The notes: a model not told the origin generated them from the sequence alone. Numbered from the stretch's first letter, positions 35,307-44,478 are shown. The stretch: DNA of 60,432 nucleotides from an uncultured Mucilaginibacter sp. (GCA_903866915.1 CAIPPO010000144.1:1-60432), one strand, 5' to 3'. Numbers and translations are program-made.

Positions 35307-36182
35307 TTAATTATTAAGCGTCAAAAATTTGACAGGGTTAACCGGCCGGCCATTTTTCCTCACTTCATAATGAAGGTGGGTTCCGGTAGATCGGCCCGTC
35401 GAGCCAACCTTGCCGATGACATCTCCTGTTTTCACGTCCTGACCGTCACGCACGTCGATATGAGACAAATGACCATACAGCGTTTGAAAATCATTTTTAT
35501 GCTCCACAACAATACAATTACCATAGCCGCCCTTCCAGCCGGTAAATACTACCCTGCCATCGGCTGTAACGTGAACCGGGTCGCCTTTGGCACCCCTGAA
35601 ATCTATACCAGGATGCAATTCAGCGCTTCCGGATTCGAAAGGGTCTGAACGATAGCCAAATGCCGATGTGATCGAACTTAAGCGCGGATACCCCATTGGA
35701 GTAAAGGCAACGCTGTTCAGCAGCCGACCAAGGTATTCGTCATAGAGTGAATATTTTTCGTTATCGCTAAGCTTGGCGTCGGCATTTTTTTCGCCGCCGA
35801 TATCATTTGTCGTGAAACCTTTCAATCCTCGTTTTCGCAAATAATCATTGATCTTTTGGAGTTTCCCCTGTATCGACTCAATATAATTCTTAGCTGTATT
35901 ATTGCTTAAATTGCTGGTTAAAGCCGCAGCTTCGGCCGCAGGCAATTTGCTTTTCAGTAGGTTGATCTGCGACAACAATTGCTGTTTCTCTTGTTCTTGT
36001 TTGTTATCTTTAGTCGCGAGGTAGACAATAGAAAGGGCAAGTACAATAATTAAACCGGCGGTGCCTGTGATATAGTGTTTAATTCGGTCTAAATGTTTTG
36101 TTTTGACCCGGATTGCCTTGGTTTGCTCCTGGTTTTTATTGACAATAATGATGGTACTAAAATTTGTCAGTTTTAGATTCAT
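35307..36182 (-). CDS. Membrane-anchored M23 family peptidase
   Basis: A 291-residue LytM/M23 metallopeptidase. One membrane span (GLIIVLALSIVYLAT, about residues 40-54) follows a basic cytoplasmic tail, then a coiled-coil (about 58-110). The C-terminal LytM domain has the Zn ligands in LHPGIDFRGAKGDPVHV (H-x3-D), and in GTHLHYEVRKNGRPVNP (H-x-H), so it is likely active on peptidoglycan cross-links. Bactofilin is encoded directly downstream. The order membrane anchor, coil, peptidase is the same as in bactofilin-linked endopeptidases of other phyla. Confidence 0.92.
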   Translation of the reverse strand: MNLKLTNFSTIIIVNKNQEQTKAIRVKTKHLDRIKHYITGTAGLIIVLALSIVYLATKDNKQEQEKQQLLSQINLLKSKLPAAEAAALTSNLSNNTAKNYIESIQGKLQKINDYLRKRGLKGFTTNDIGGEKNADAKLSDNEKYSLYDEYLGRLLNSVAFTPMGYPRLSSITSAFGYRSDPFESGSAELHPGIDFRGAKGDPVHVTADGRVVFTGWKGGYGNCIVVEHKNDFQTLYGHLSHIDVRDGQDVKTGDVIGKVGSTGRSTGTHLHYEVRKNGRPVNPVKFLTLNN

Positions 36183-36368
36183 ACGTCGTTTTCCGTTTTA
36201 ATTGGGGATTGCAAGATATGATATAGACGTACAAAAACCTAAAATATTTCGAAATTTAACATTAATAACCACTATCCCCTCTTCAAGTAAACAGGACCAG
36301 GTTTTTAATTTTAAGTCAGTTAATTGTTTTTATTACACGATTAAGATTTTTGGATAAAAATGATTTTT

Positions 36369-36376
36369 TAACTTTG
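36369..36376 (+). promoter_or_regulatory. Promoter -7 element of the bacilliredoxin gene
   Basis: TAACTTTG is an exact TAnnTTTG match 21 bases before the start. A TTTTTGG sequence about 17 bases further upstream could serve as the -33 element. Confidence 0.55.
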
Positions 36377-36397
36377 CAAAAACATTAATGAACAGAT

Positions 36398-36811
36398 ATG
36401 ATGTATCCTGAGTATTTGGTGGCCCCCATGAGGGAAGAGCTGACCAAAGTTGGTTTTGAAGAGTTAAAAGATGCCGAATCGGTTACCAAAGCGATCGAAA
36501 GCGAAGGTACTGTATTTATTATGGTGAATTCGGTTTGCGGTTGTGCCGCAGCCATGGCCCGTCCGGCTGCCCGCCTTGCGGCTCAAAACGAAAAACATCC
36601 CGATAAATTTGTGACAGTATTTGCAGGCATGGAAACTGAGGCTGTAAACAAAGCACGTGCCTACATGATGCCCTATCCTCCCTCCAGCCCTGCAATGGCA
36701 TTGTTTAAAGACGGTAAATTAGTTCATATGATCGAGCGTCACCAGATTGAAGGTCGCCCGGCTCAATTGATCGCAGATAATTTGATAAACGCATTTGAGC
36801 AGTATTGCTAG
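36398..36811 (+). CDS. BrxA/BrxB family bacilliredoxin
   Basis: A 137-residue thioredoxin-fold protein of the YphP/YqiW family. The active site is Cys-Gly-Cys in VNSVCGCAAAMARPAA (about residues 46-61), the CxC form specific to bacilliredoxins, which remove bacillithiol from protein cysteines. Bacteroidota have bacillithiol-like pathways in several lineages, so the function is plausible here. The second in-frame ATG at 36401 is also possible. It has its own promoter and terminator, so it is monocistronic. Confidence 0.92.
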   Translation: MMYPEYLVAPMREELTKVGFEELKDAESVTKAIESEGTVFIMVNSVCGCAAAMARPAARLAAQNEKHPDKFVTVFAGMETEAVNKARAYMMPYPPSSPAMALFKDGKLVHMIERHQIEGRPAQLIADNLINAFEQYC

Positions 36812-36836
36812 TATTGCGGTGAAAGGCAAACTGTTA

Positions 36837-36868
36837 AAGCTGAAAAGTTAATTCTTTTCAGCTTTTTG
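36837..36868 (+). terminator. Terminator after the bacilliredoxin gene
   Basis: AAGCTGAAAAG and CTTTTCAGCTT form a perfect 11-bp stem with a 6-base loop, followed by TTTG. Confidence 0.8.
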
Positions 36869-37036
36869 TTTAAGGGTTGCCCGGGGAATAAGCGGCTTTT
36901 AAATACTGGCTTGCCTTTTAGTTTGAAATGCAAATTTTACCTTAGGGCTAAAGCATTGAACAAGGCCCCGAGCGTTACATCTTAACCAATAAATCAAAAA
37001 ACTTTATAAATTAGCTAAAGTTTAATTGGCTCCTTC

Positions 37037-38317
37037 ATGAACAAAATATTTACGGCATTGCTGGCAATGATCAGCCTATCGGCTTTTGCACAGAAAACCT
37101 ATATACAATGCGGCAAAATAATTGATGGAACAGCTAACCGGGTTCAGTCAGAGATCACTATTATAGTTGAAGGCAACATTATAGCCGATATCCAGAAAGG
37201 CTATACAAGCGGAGGGCCAACAGATCGGGTTATCGACCTCCGGAACAAAACAGTTTTACCTGGTTTGATCGATTGCCACGTTCATTTAGAAAGTCAGCAA
37301 AACAAAAATACGTTGTTAGAAGGTTTTACGCTAACGGATGCAGATATAGCCTACCAGGCAGCAATATTTGCTAAACGCACTTTGCTTGCAGGATTTACTA
37401 CCGTGCGCGACCTTGGTGGCAGTGGTGTAAATATTAGTTTACGCAAGGCAATCAACCAGGGCCTTACCGATGGGCCCCGCATCCTTACAGCCGGCAGAGC
37501 AATATCCGGTTCGGGCGGGCACATGGATAATTCGAACGGATTACGGGACGATGCCTTTAACCACAAAATGGGGCCTGATGATGGTGTGGCAGATGGCGCT
37601 GCCGAGATGATCAAAGCAGTTCGCCTTCAATTTAAGCGCGGCTCGGATGTGATCAAGATCGCCTCAACTGGCGGCGTGCTCGACCTTAGCGAAAATAGTT
37701 CTGGGGCTGAAATGTCGCTGGAAGAGATTAAAGCAGTTGTAGAAACCGCGAAAGACTATGGTCTTAAAGTGGCCTGTCATGCCCACGGTGCCGAGGGTAT
37801 CAAACGTGCAATTATCGGCGGAGTAGCATCGATAGAACATGGCAGTTTTATGAATGCTGAAGACTTTGAACTCGCAAAACAGCATGGCACCTATTTGGTA
37901 CCCACAATTATCGCAGGCAAATCGGTAGCCGACTCGGCAAAAATTCCGGGATTTTTTCCTCCGGTTATCGCACGTAAAGCTACGGAAGTGGGTTCGCAAA
38001 TACAGGCCACCTTTAGCAAGGCTTACAAGGCAGGTGTCAAGATCGCTTTTGGAACAGATGCAGGAGTATACGCTCACGGAAAGAATGCACTTGAATTTCA
38101 ATATATGGTGGAAGCAGGCATGCCACCTCTGGAAGCTATAAAGGCTGCCACCATAAATGCGGCGGATTTACTTGGGCTTAGCGATAAAATAGGTAGTATC
38201 TCGAAAGGAAAATTTGCCGACCTGGTTGCTGTTGATGCTGATCCATTGATTGATATTAAAATATTGCAAAAAATAGCTTTCGTAATGAAAGATGGGAAAA
38301 TCTATAAAAACCAATAA
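37037..38317 (+). CDS. Exported metal-dependent amidohydrolase
   Basis: A 426-residue amidohydrolase of the imidazolonepropionase/Xaa-Pro dipeptidase-like group. The signal peptide ends SAFAQ (residue 18). The metal site is in GLIDCHVHLES (H-x-H, about residues 78-82), with VIKIASTGGV carrying the bridging Lys, CHAHGAEGI, SIEHGSFM and FGTDAGVYAHG for the final Asp. These enzymes cleave small amide or peptide bonds in the periplasm. Only 9 bases separate it from the M1 aminopeptidase gene, so the two form an exported peptide-degrading operon. Confidence 0.92.
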   Translation: MNKIFTALLAMISLSAFAQKTYIQCGKIIDGTANRVQSEITIIVEGNIIADIQKGYTSGGPTDRVIDLRNKTVLPGLIDCHVHLESQQNKNTLLEGFTLTDADIAYQAAIFAKRTLLAGFTTVRDLGGSGVNISLRKAINQGLTDGPRILTAGRAISGSGGHMDNSNGLRDDAFNHKMGPDDGVADGAAEMIKAVRLQFKRGSDVIKIASTGGVLDLSENSSGAEMSLEEIKAVVETAKDYGLKVACHAHGAEGIKRAIIGGVASIEHGSFMNAEDFELAKQHGTYLVPTIIAGKSVADSAKIPGFFPPVIARKATEVGSQIQATFSKAYKAGVKIAFGTDAGVYAHGKNALEFQYMVEAGMPPLEAIKAATINAADLLGLSDKIGSISKGKFADLVAVDADPLIDIKILQKIAFVMKDGKIYKNQ

Positions 38318-38326
38318 TTACAACAT

Positions 38327-40828
38327 ATGATTAATTTTAAAACACTCTCGACGTTAATGCTTACCGGCATTTTTGTTGCGGGCCTAAATTCCTCGCATGC
38401 CCAGGGACAGGACAAGCAGGATAGCACTCTTCTTAAAATCTACCGGGAAACACCGCCTAAGATTAACGACATTATCCACACTAAGCTGGATGTTCGTTTT
38501 GATTACAAAAAGCGTTACCTAAACGGAAAGGAATGGGTTACGCTTAAACCGCATTTTTACCCTACCGATTCATTACATCTCGACGCCAAGGGAATGGATA
38601 TCAAAGAAATTTCGATTGTAAAAAATGGCAAAACTACCCCACTTAAATACCAGTATCAGGATAGCCTGAGCCTGGCAATAAAACTGGATAAAATCTACCA
38701 AAGGAACGAACCTTATACCGTTTATATAGATTACACTTCAAAACCGAATCAACTGAAAGTAAAGGGTAGCGCTGCAATCAACGATGCCAAAGGATTATAC
38801 TTTATAAATCCTGATGGTACCGAAAAAGATAAACCTACCCAAATATGGACCCAAGGTGAATCTGAGAGTTCGTCAGCATGGTTCCCAACCATTGATAAAC
38901 CAGAACAGAAATCGACGGACGAGATCAGCATGACCGTCCCATCCAAATACCTTACGCTTTCGAATGGCCGACTGGCATCACAAAAGAACAATGGCGATGG
39001 CACACGTACCGATACCTGGAAAATGGAGCTGCCGCATTCTGTATACCTGTTTATGATGGCTGTTGGTGATTTTAAGGTATATCACGACCACTGGCGTAAC
39101 AAACCGGTTGATTATTATATGGAACCCAAATTTGCGCCATACGCTAAAGATATTTTTGGATTAACACCCGAAATGATTGAATTCTATTCGAAAATCACTG
39201 GCGTAGATTATCCATGGAATAAATATGCTCAGATCGTAGTGCGTGACTATGTTAGTGGCGCAATGGAAAATACAACAGCAACTCTGCATGGCGAGTTTGA
39301 GAACCTAACCAAGCGCCAACTGATTGATAACTATTATGATTTTGCTGCAAGCACCATAGCACATGAGCTGTTTCACCAATGGTTTGGCGATTATGTGACC
39401 TGCGAAAGTTGGAGCAATTTGACTGTTAATGAGTCCTTCGCTAATTACAGCGAAACCCTTTGGGCCGAACATAAATATGGTGCCGATGTTGCTGCGGATC
39501 AAAATTACCAGGATATGAGTGCTTACCTCGGCGACCCGCAAGCAGCTGAAAAAAACCTGGTAAGGTTTCACTATACTGATAAAGAAGATGTTTTCGACGT
39601 GGTAACCTATCAAAAAGGTGGCCGCATTTTAGGCATGCTACGCAACTACCTTGGTAAAGAGGCTTTTTACAAAGGCTTAAATATTTACCTTAAAACTAAT
39701 GCATTCAAAAATGGCGAAGCGCAACAGCTCAGACTGGCATTGGAAGAAGCGAGTGGACGCGATCTCAACTGGTTCTTTAACCAATGGTATTATGGAGCAG
39801 GACATCCGGTATTAGATATCAGCTATAAATGGGATGATGCCTCAAAAACTGAAAGTTTGTTTGTAAAGCAAAAGCAAGGCGGGCAAATATTTAAATTGCC
39901 AGTGGCAGTCGATATCTATACAAGTGGCAAAAAAGAGCGCCACCAAGTTTGGGTAAATAATAAATTCGATACGTTAACCTTTAAATTAAATGCAAAACCC
40001 GATCTGGTGAACTTTGATGGCGATAAAATTTTACTCGTCAAAAAAACCGACAATAAAACTTTAGATGAGTTTGCCTTTCAACAGGCCCACGCTGGCTTAT
40101 ATCTGGACCGTTTCGAGGCCATTGAAGCTGCCCAATCGAAACAATCGGATCAAGTTGCTCAAAATATTTTGCTTGCTGCGTTAAAAGATCCATATTATGG
40201 GCTGCGTATTAAGGCAATGAGGGCGCTACGGCTTAACAATAAACAAGTGCATGACGCTGCTTTGCCTGTTTTGACCGAAATAGCCAAAACAGACAAAAAT
40301 ACGCTTGCTCGCGCAGCTGCAATCAACATACTGGCCAAATTGAAAGACCCAGCTAATTTAAGCTTATTTAAAGAAGCCATTGGCAGTCAATCTTATGCGG
40401 TTCAGGGCGCAGCCTTGATCGGCATTAATCAGCTCGATTCGGCACAGGCAGTTAAACTTGCTATTGGTTTTGAAGAAGACAATGCAGGACCACTTACGCA
40501 ATCAATGATCTCGGTATTTGCAAGCAACGGAAGTGCCGATGCATGGCCATTTGTTTATGATAAATTTACCAACGCCGATGTTAATGGGAAATTTGCCATG
40601 ATCAGAAATTTTGCTAACCTGACTGGCAAGGTTAAAAATGCCGCTTATGCCCAACAGGGTATTGAACAACTGAAACAAGCAGGCATTAAATACAAGGCTT
40701 TTGGTGGAGTAGGACCCTTTATAATCAGTTTGCTAAATAACATCAAAGAAGACCGTACCAAACTCAACGACGATGCTTCTGCGAAGTTGGCTGATGCTGC
40801 TGCTAAAGCAGTTACAGACGGGAAGTGA
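38327..40828 (+). CDS. Exported M1 family aminopeptidase
   Basis: An 833-residue zinc aminopeptidase. A signal peptide ends near SSHAQ (residue 25). The exopeptidase motif appears as GAMENTTAT rather than the usual GAMEN followed by W, and the zinc motif is HELFHQWFGD (about residues 345-354) with the third ligand Glu in NESFANYSE. After the catalytic part, residues about 560-830 are HEAT-like helical repeats (RIKAMRALRLNN, ARAAAINILAKLKDP), the fourth domain of the family. It is cotranscribed with the amidohydrolase and acts in the periplasm or at the outer membrane on peptide N-termini. Confidence 0.94.
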   Translation: MINFKTLSTLMLTGIFVAGLNSSHAQGQDKQDSTLLKIYRETPPKINDIIHTKLDVRFDYKKRYLNGKEWVTLKPHFYPTDSLHLDAKGMDIKEISIVKNGKTTPLKYQYQDSLSLAIKLDKIYQRNEPYTVYIDYTSKPNQLKVKGSAAINDAKGLYFINPDGTEKDKPTQIWTQGESESSSAWFPTIDKPEQKSTDEISMTVPSKYLTLSNGRLASQKNNGDGTRTDTWKMELPHSVYLFMMAVGDFKVYHDHWRNKPVDYYMEPKFAPYAKDIFGLTPEMIEFYSKITGVDYPWNKYAQIVVRDYVSGAMENTTATLHGEFENLTKRQLIDNYYDFAASTIAHELFHQWFGDYVTCESWSNLTVNESFANYSETLWAEHKYGADVAADQNYQDMSAYLGDPQAAEKNLVRFHYTDKEDVFDVVTYQKGGRILGMLRNYLGKEAFYKGLNIYLKTNAFKNGEAQQLRLALEEASGRDLNWFFNQWYYGAGHPVLDISYKWDDASKTESLFVKQKQGGQIFKLPVAVDIYTSGKKERHQVWVNNKFDTLTFKLNAKPDLVNFDGDKILLVKKTDNKTLDEFAFQQAHAGLYLDRFEAIEAAQSKQSDQVAQNILLAALKDPYYGLRIKAMRALRLNNKQVHDAALPVLTEIAKTDKNTLARAAAINILAKLKDPANLSLFKEAIGSQSYAVQGAALIGINQLDSAQAVKLAIGFEEDNAGPLTQSMISVFASNGSADAWPFVYDKFTNADVNGKFAMIRNFANLTGKVKNAAYAQQGIEQLKQAGIKYKAFGGVGPFIISLLNNIKEDRTKLNDDASAKLADAAAKAVTDGK

Positions 40829-40848
40829 TATAAATAATTAAAGATGAA

Positions 40849-40888
40849 AAAGGTTTATCGATAGTCATTCGGTAAGCCTTTTTTTTTG
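40849..40888 (+). terminator. Terminator after the M1 aminopeptidase gene
   Basis: AAAGGTTTATCGA pairs with TCGGTAAGCCTTT with two G-U pairs, followed by nine T residues. Confidence 0.75.
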
Positions 40889-41000
40889 CTTCGGTAACAA
40901 ATGGTAAAATAGATACAATTGTTGCTCAAAATAATCCCAATACTTCAGAATGGTTGTAATTACCGATATTTAATCTCGATAATATTTTAGTCTTTTTTAC

Positions 41001-41516
41001 ATGAACGATGGCTTTTTATCCTATCTGCAACAACTTGAAATGATTGCTTTTTTTTCAGGGTACCCATTGGTATTTGCAATAAGTTATGCTATCGCCGAAA
41101 ATGCAAAAATCAACAAAGGTTTCATCAGTTTTATATTGCCCAGCTTACCATTTAGTTACGGACTGCTTGGAATTCTTTTCCTTGGTCTACAATTAAAAAA
41201 TTTGTACCCGGACTATAGCTCCGCGAATATCAATAGCCATCTGCAACATCCCTATTTAGTAATTTGGGGTTTGTTGGCGATACTTTTTTTTATACCCGGT
41301 TTAAGGAAAAAAAAACAACTTCCGCTAATCCATAGCTTTGCGTTTTTCGCTCTTATATTAATCGATCTGTTGAAGCATTTCTCCAACAGTAATGGTATCG
41401 TACAAAACGATATGAAAGTTTACGCATTCAGCTTAATATTCAACATGTGCACACTACTAGTAGTCACAACTATCGGTTACTTATTTAAGCTTTCCCAAAA
41501 AACGCCGGCAAGCTGA
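41001..41516 (+). CDS. Membrane protein of unknown function
   Basis: A 171-residue protein with about five hydrophobic segments, including FFSGYPLVFAISYAIAE and YLVIWGLLAILFFIPGL. It has no signal peptide cleavage site or recognisable motif. It lies between the M1 aminopeptidase operon and the electron-transfer island and has its own upstream region. The family is not one I recognise. Confidence 0.65.
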   Translation: MNDGFLSYLQQLEMIAFFSGYPLVFAISYAIAENAKINKGFISFILPSLPFSYGLLGILFLGLQLKNLYPDYSSANINSHLQHPYLVIWGLLAILFFIPGLRKKKQLPLIHSFAFFALILIDLLKHFSNSNGIVQNDMKVYAFSLIFNMCTLLVVTTIGYLFKLSQKTPAS

Positions 41517-41612
41517 ACTTCGCTATGTGCAAGTTTTGCAAAAATTCAAAAAGCCTGATTGTTGCATTTTCCATTTTTTTATCCAGCTAATTTCTGGCAC
41601 CCCTTTCTAGCA

Positions 41613-41710
41613 CAAACGCATTTCATAAATGTGTTTGCAGGCAGATTTTTGTCTGACAACTGTCATCATTTTTTCTGCCTGCAATCATGTGGTCTCCCGG
41701 GCCTTCGGGA
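41613..41710 (+). promoter_or_regulatory. Structured leader of the first electron-transfer module
   Basis: Three hairpins precede the YceI-like gene. CAAACGCATTT/AAATGTGTTTG (41613-41637) has an 11-bp stem with one G-U pair. TTGCAGGCAGA/TCTGCCTGCAA (41635-41645 with 41674-41684) is a perfect 11-bp stem that shares three bases with the first, so they compete. TCCCG/CGGGA (41696-41710) is a short third one. The loop of the second holds the TCTGA-N6-TCA site. It could be an RNA control element or a terminator for the upstream gene without a terminal T run. Confidence 0.5.
41652..41667. promoter_or_regulatory. Crp/Fnr-like site, copy 1
   Basis: TCTGA-CAACTG-TCATC followed by ATTTTTT. It fits the pattern TnTGA-N6-TCAnn shared with 45606-45621, 49377-49392 and 56476-56491, each upstream of a transcription unit of the electron-transfer island. 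The distance to the first start codon (41761) is 93 bases. This is the weakest symmetric copy. Confidence 0.45.
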
Positions 41711-41760
41711 TACTTTAGTGCAAAATATCTAACAAAGGATTTTAAATTAAACTACTCATT

Positions 41761-42549
41761 ATGAAACGATTTAACAACAAATTGCTAATGATCATTCTGC
41801 TCATCATTAGCGGATATGGTATCATCTCAAGTTGCACCCACAAAGACCAGGTGTTACCAGCTGCGGTTTCAACCGCAGTAAAAATTACCAGAGGTAATCA
41901 TATTCACTTACCCGGACTAACGGCCGGCGACACTACGCAATGGAAATTTGATAAAGTGCACAGTGCTGTTAATTGGTCAACACCATTTCTGGAAGTTGGT
42001 GCCGCCCTGACAGGAAAGTTTAACCAATTTGGAGTAGCTGACCTTAGCAATAATACCAAGTTGCAGAATTACGTAGTTGCAGGGCAGCCATTACCCGATA
42101 CTTCATGGGCTTTTTATGAAGGTCAACCAGAAAAATCCCATTTTGCGGGTTATGTACAAATAAACCAAATAAATACCGGCGAGCCGGGAAGGGACGGAGG
42201 TTGTTTGGTTACAACCCTGGCTACTACCAAAATTGTACCTGGCACTCAAAACCTTACAGTTACAAATATTGCCCAGATCAAAACCACTTCGATTACATTT
42301 GACCCTGCAGGTAACGACTATATCGTAGTATTCAATTTCACATGGCAGGGAGGTTTGGCTGCACCAATTACTGAATCAATTACCGGTAAACTGACCTATG
42401 TGCCTAAAGCTTTAGTGCCTGCCGGAACCTATAGTGATTTCGGATTAACACTGGCGTTTCAAATTAATAAAGCCGATTTCGGGATAATAAGCACAGAAAC
42501 TGCTGATAAAATAGACATTGTAATTAATGCAAACTTTAATAACAAATAA
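41761..42549 (+). CDS. YceI-like lipoprotein, lead gene of module I
   Basis: A 262-residue lipoprotein with lipobox Cys in GIISSC (about residue 25) and a mature N-terminus CTHKDQV. The segment WKFDKVHSAVNWSTPFLEVG followed by a GKFNQFG turn matches the first strands of YceI, a lipocalin-like barrel that in known cases binds polyisoprenoid or quinone-like molecules. The rest is beta-rich and diverged from YceI. It is the first gene of a four-gene unit with a cytochrome lipoprotein, a DUF5777 barrel and a soluble cytochrome. The equivalent position in module II holds a different domain behind a nearly identical leader, CTKKDQV. A role binding an isoprenoid quinone or electron shuttle is inference. 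Confidence 0.7.
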   Translation: MKRFNNKLLMIILLIISGYGIISSCTHKDQVLPAAVSTAVKITRGNHIHLPGLTAGDTTQWKFDKVHSAVNWSTPFLEVGAALTGKFNQFGVADLSNNTKLQNYVVAGQPLPDTSWAFYEGQPEKSHFAGYVQINQINTGEPGRDGGCLVTTLATTKIVPGTQNLTVTNIAQIKTTSITFDPAGNDYIVVFNFTWQGGLAAPITESITGKLTYVPKALVPAGTYSDFGLTLAFQINKADFGIISTETADKIDIVINANFNNK

Positions 42550-42567
42550 CCCTAAAACGAAATTAAG

Positions 42568-42951
42568 ATGAAACGACTTATCATATTTGCGGGTCTCCTA
42601 ATGGTAATGGGGATTGGCATTACTGGGTGTTATAAAGATGTTGTGCTGCCGGTAGCCGGAGCAGATCCAAACGCCCCTCCTAAACAATACAGTTTTAAAA
42701 CAGACATTGCTCCCTTGTTGAATACAGATTGTGCAAAATCAAGCTGCCATGTTGCCGGAGCTCAAAAACCCGACCTCGAAACAGCGGTTTCTTTCAACAG
42801 CCTCGTCAATGGCGGATATGTAAACACATTGTTCCCAAATCAAAGTATACTTTATCAAATGATCACCGGAAACATGGAAGAACATATCCCATTAGCATCT
42901 GACAGACAGAAAGTTTACGACTGGATAAGAACCGGCGCTTTGAATAATTAA
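42568..42951 (+). CDS. Monohaem cytochrome lipoprotein with CX4CH motif, module I
   Basis: A 127-residue lipoprotein, lipobox Cys 21 (GITGC). The haem motif is C55-AKSS-C60-H61, with four residues between the cysteines instead of two, a form known in Bacteroidota surface cytochromes. Where the paralogue at 47446 has Met 106 in SMPAG, this protein has an Ile (EEHIPLA) next to His 106, so the sixth haem ligand may be His or a nearby Met 103. It lies 18 bases after the YceI-like gene and 20 before the barrel gene, so it is cotranscribed. Expected on the periplasmic side of, or at, the outer membrane. Confidence 0.85.
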   Translation: MKRLIIFAGLLMVMGIGITGCYKDVVLPVAGADPNAPPKQYSFKTDIAPLLNTDCAKSSCHVAGAQKPDLETAVSFNSLVNGGYVNTLFPNQSILYQMITGNMEEHIPLASDRQKVYDWIRTGALNN

Positions 42952-42971
42952 TTCACTTTAACACTAAAGAC

Positions 42972-43943
42972 GTGAAACTAAAAATTAATATTGGAAAACG
43001 TTTGCTGACAACAAGCGTGTGCCTTGCAGCCTGCCTGTTTCTAATGCAGACAACAGCTTTCGCACAAGACACCACTGCTGCAGCAAAAGATGCAGTTATC
43101 CCGGCCAAAGCCAAGCCGGTAAAAAATACATTTCAAAGTATTTGGATAATTGATAATCAAACGGTTATGGTACCTGTAAAAGGAACCTTTGAAATGGATA
43201 TTCAACACCGGTTTGGAACAGTAAATAACGGCTACAGTGACTTCTGGGGATTATACGCTTCGTCAAATATTCGGATAGGTGTGGACTATGCCCCTATTAA
43301 TAACTTATACCTTGGCCTTGGGTTTGAAAAGTATAATGAGATATGGGATGGAAGTGCTAAATACGCACTTATCAAACAAACCAGGGGGATATCACCAGTA
43401 AGTATAACCTACTATGGTAACCTTTCCCTTGATACAAGAAAAGATCCCACCAACAGTTTGTTTACCCATTATACCGATCGTATCCTTTCATTTAATGAGA
43501 TCATTATTGCACGGAAGTTTTCCGACAAATTCTCAGTTCAGATTTCCCCAAGTATCACGCACCAAAATGCTGTACCGGGTTACCTGACAAAAAATGACAG
43601 TACAGGCAGAACTATCTTTGAAGAAATGAAGCACGATCATTTTGCAATATCTGTTGCAGGAAGATACAAATTAGGTGACGCTACAGCTTTGTTGATCGAT
43701 TATGATCAGCCACTTACAAAAGAGCCTACAAACAATCCTAATCCTAATCTTTCATTCGGTTTTGAATTTAGTACAAGCGGCCACACTTTCCAACTATTCA
43801 TGGGTAACTATTCGTTGTTGAATCCTGGCAAGAACGCCCTTTTCAATACCAATAATCCTTTTGATTATACCCAAACTGGTGGCACGAAGGTTAAGGGAGG
43901 GAAATTTCTGATAGGATTCAATATCACAAGATTGTGGAATTGA
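42972..43943 (+). CDS. DUF5777 outer-membrane beta-barrel protein, module I
   Basis: A 323-residue protein starting at GTG, with a signal peptide ending TTAFAQ (residue about 32). The mature part begins with a linker and then the DUF5777 pattern: IWIIDNQTVMVPVKGTF, DIQHRFG, and repeated amphipathic strands ending in FNITRLWN, the aromatic C-terminus expected for outer-membrane insertion. DUF5777 barrels are repeatedly found next to cytochromes and YceI proteins in this phylum; their function is not known. The paralogue at 47857 shares the layout and most of the core. A role as a porin sleeve for electron transfer is inference. Confidence 0.85.
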   Translation: MKLKINIGKRLLTTSVCLAACLFLMQTTAFAQDTTAAAKDAVIPAKAKPVKNTFQSIWIIDNQTVMVPVKGTFEMDIQHRFGTVNNGYSDFWGLYASSNIRIGVDYAPINNLYLGLGFEKYNEIWDGSAKYALIKQTRGISPVSITYYGNLSLDTRKDPTNSLFTHYTDRILSFNEIIIARKFSDKFSVQISPSITHQNAVPGYLTKNDSTGRTIFEEMKHDHFAISVAGRYKLGDATALLIDYDQPLTKEPTNNPNPNLSFGFEFSTSGHTFQLFMGNYSLLNPGKNALFNTNNPFDYTQTGGTKVKGGKFLIGFNITRLWN

Positions 43944-44016
43944 TATTATGGTATCAAAATAGTGATATACTTATTTTTTAGATAGAACTAAAATGAAAAC
44001 CAAAAAACACATTAAA

Positions 44017-44430
44017 ATGAAAAGTAAACTAACTCTAGCGACCTCTCTAATTGCCTTGAGCATTATGAGCTTCGCGTTTACAAGTATTGTTCAAAAAACA
44101 AAACCCTGGCCTGTACCAGAAAAAAATGCTAAAACACCAAATCCAGTAAAGGCCGACAAAGAATCTTTGGCTACTGGAAAGTCATTATGGAATTTACACT
44201 GTGCTTCGTGTCATGGTAAAACAGGTTTAGGTGACGGTAGTAAAGCTGCACAATTGAAGACTCAACCCCAGGATTTGACTACTTCATCATTGCAATCGCA
44301 ATCAGACGGCTCACTTTTTTATAAAATATCAGAAGGTCGCGATGACATGCCTAGTTTTAAGAAAAAGATCTCAGATCCTGAAGACCTATGGAGTGTAGTT
44401 AACTATATGCGTACCTTAAAAAAATCATAA
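44017..44430 (+). CDS. Soluble monohaem cytochrome c, module I
   Basis: About 137 residues from MKSKLTLATSL at 44017; an in-frame ATG at 43993 adds eight residues, but the paralogue at 48901 begins exactly at the MKSKL position. The signal peptide ends near FAFTSIVQ and the class I haem motif is C62-AS-C65-H66 with the distal Met 111 in GRDDMPSF. It is nearly the same as the module II protein, with about 16 differences over 108 aligned residues by eye, and clearly related to the cytochrome at 55952. It would carry electrons in the periplasm. Confidence 0.92.
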   Translation: MKSKLTLATSLIALSIMSFAFTSIVQKTKPWPVPEKNAKTPNPVKADKESLATGKSLWNLHCASCHGKTGLGDGSKAAQLKTQPQDLTTSSLQSQSDGSLFYKISEGRDDMPSFKKKISDPEDLWSVVNYMRTLKKS

Positions 44431-44441
44431 TTGGAACGCTT

Positions 44442-44478
44442 AAACCAAAGGCTTGACAAATCAAGCCTTTGGTTTTAT
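44442..44478 (+). terminator. Terminator after module I
   Basis: AAACCAAAGGCTTGA and its exact complement flank a CAAA loop, giving a perfect 15-bp stem, followed by TTTT. It closes the module I transcription unit before the gene at 44502. Confidence 0.85.

Noticed and set aside
41597..41612. TGGCAC-CCCTTTCTAGC as a sigma-54 promoter before module I
   Set aside because: The GG and GC are 12 bases apart rather than 10 and the -12 TTGC is not matched.
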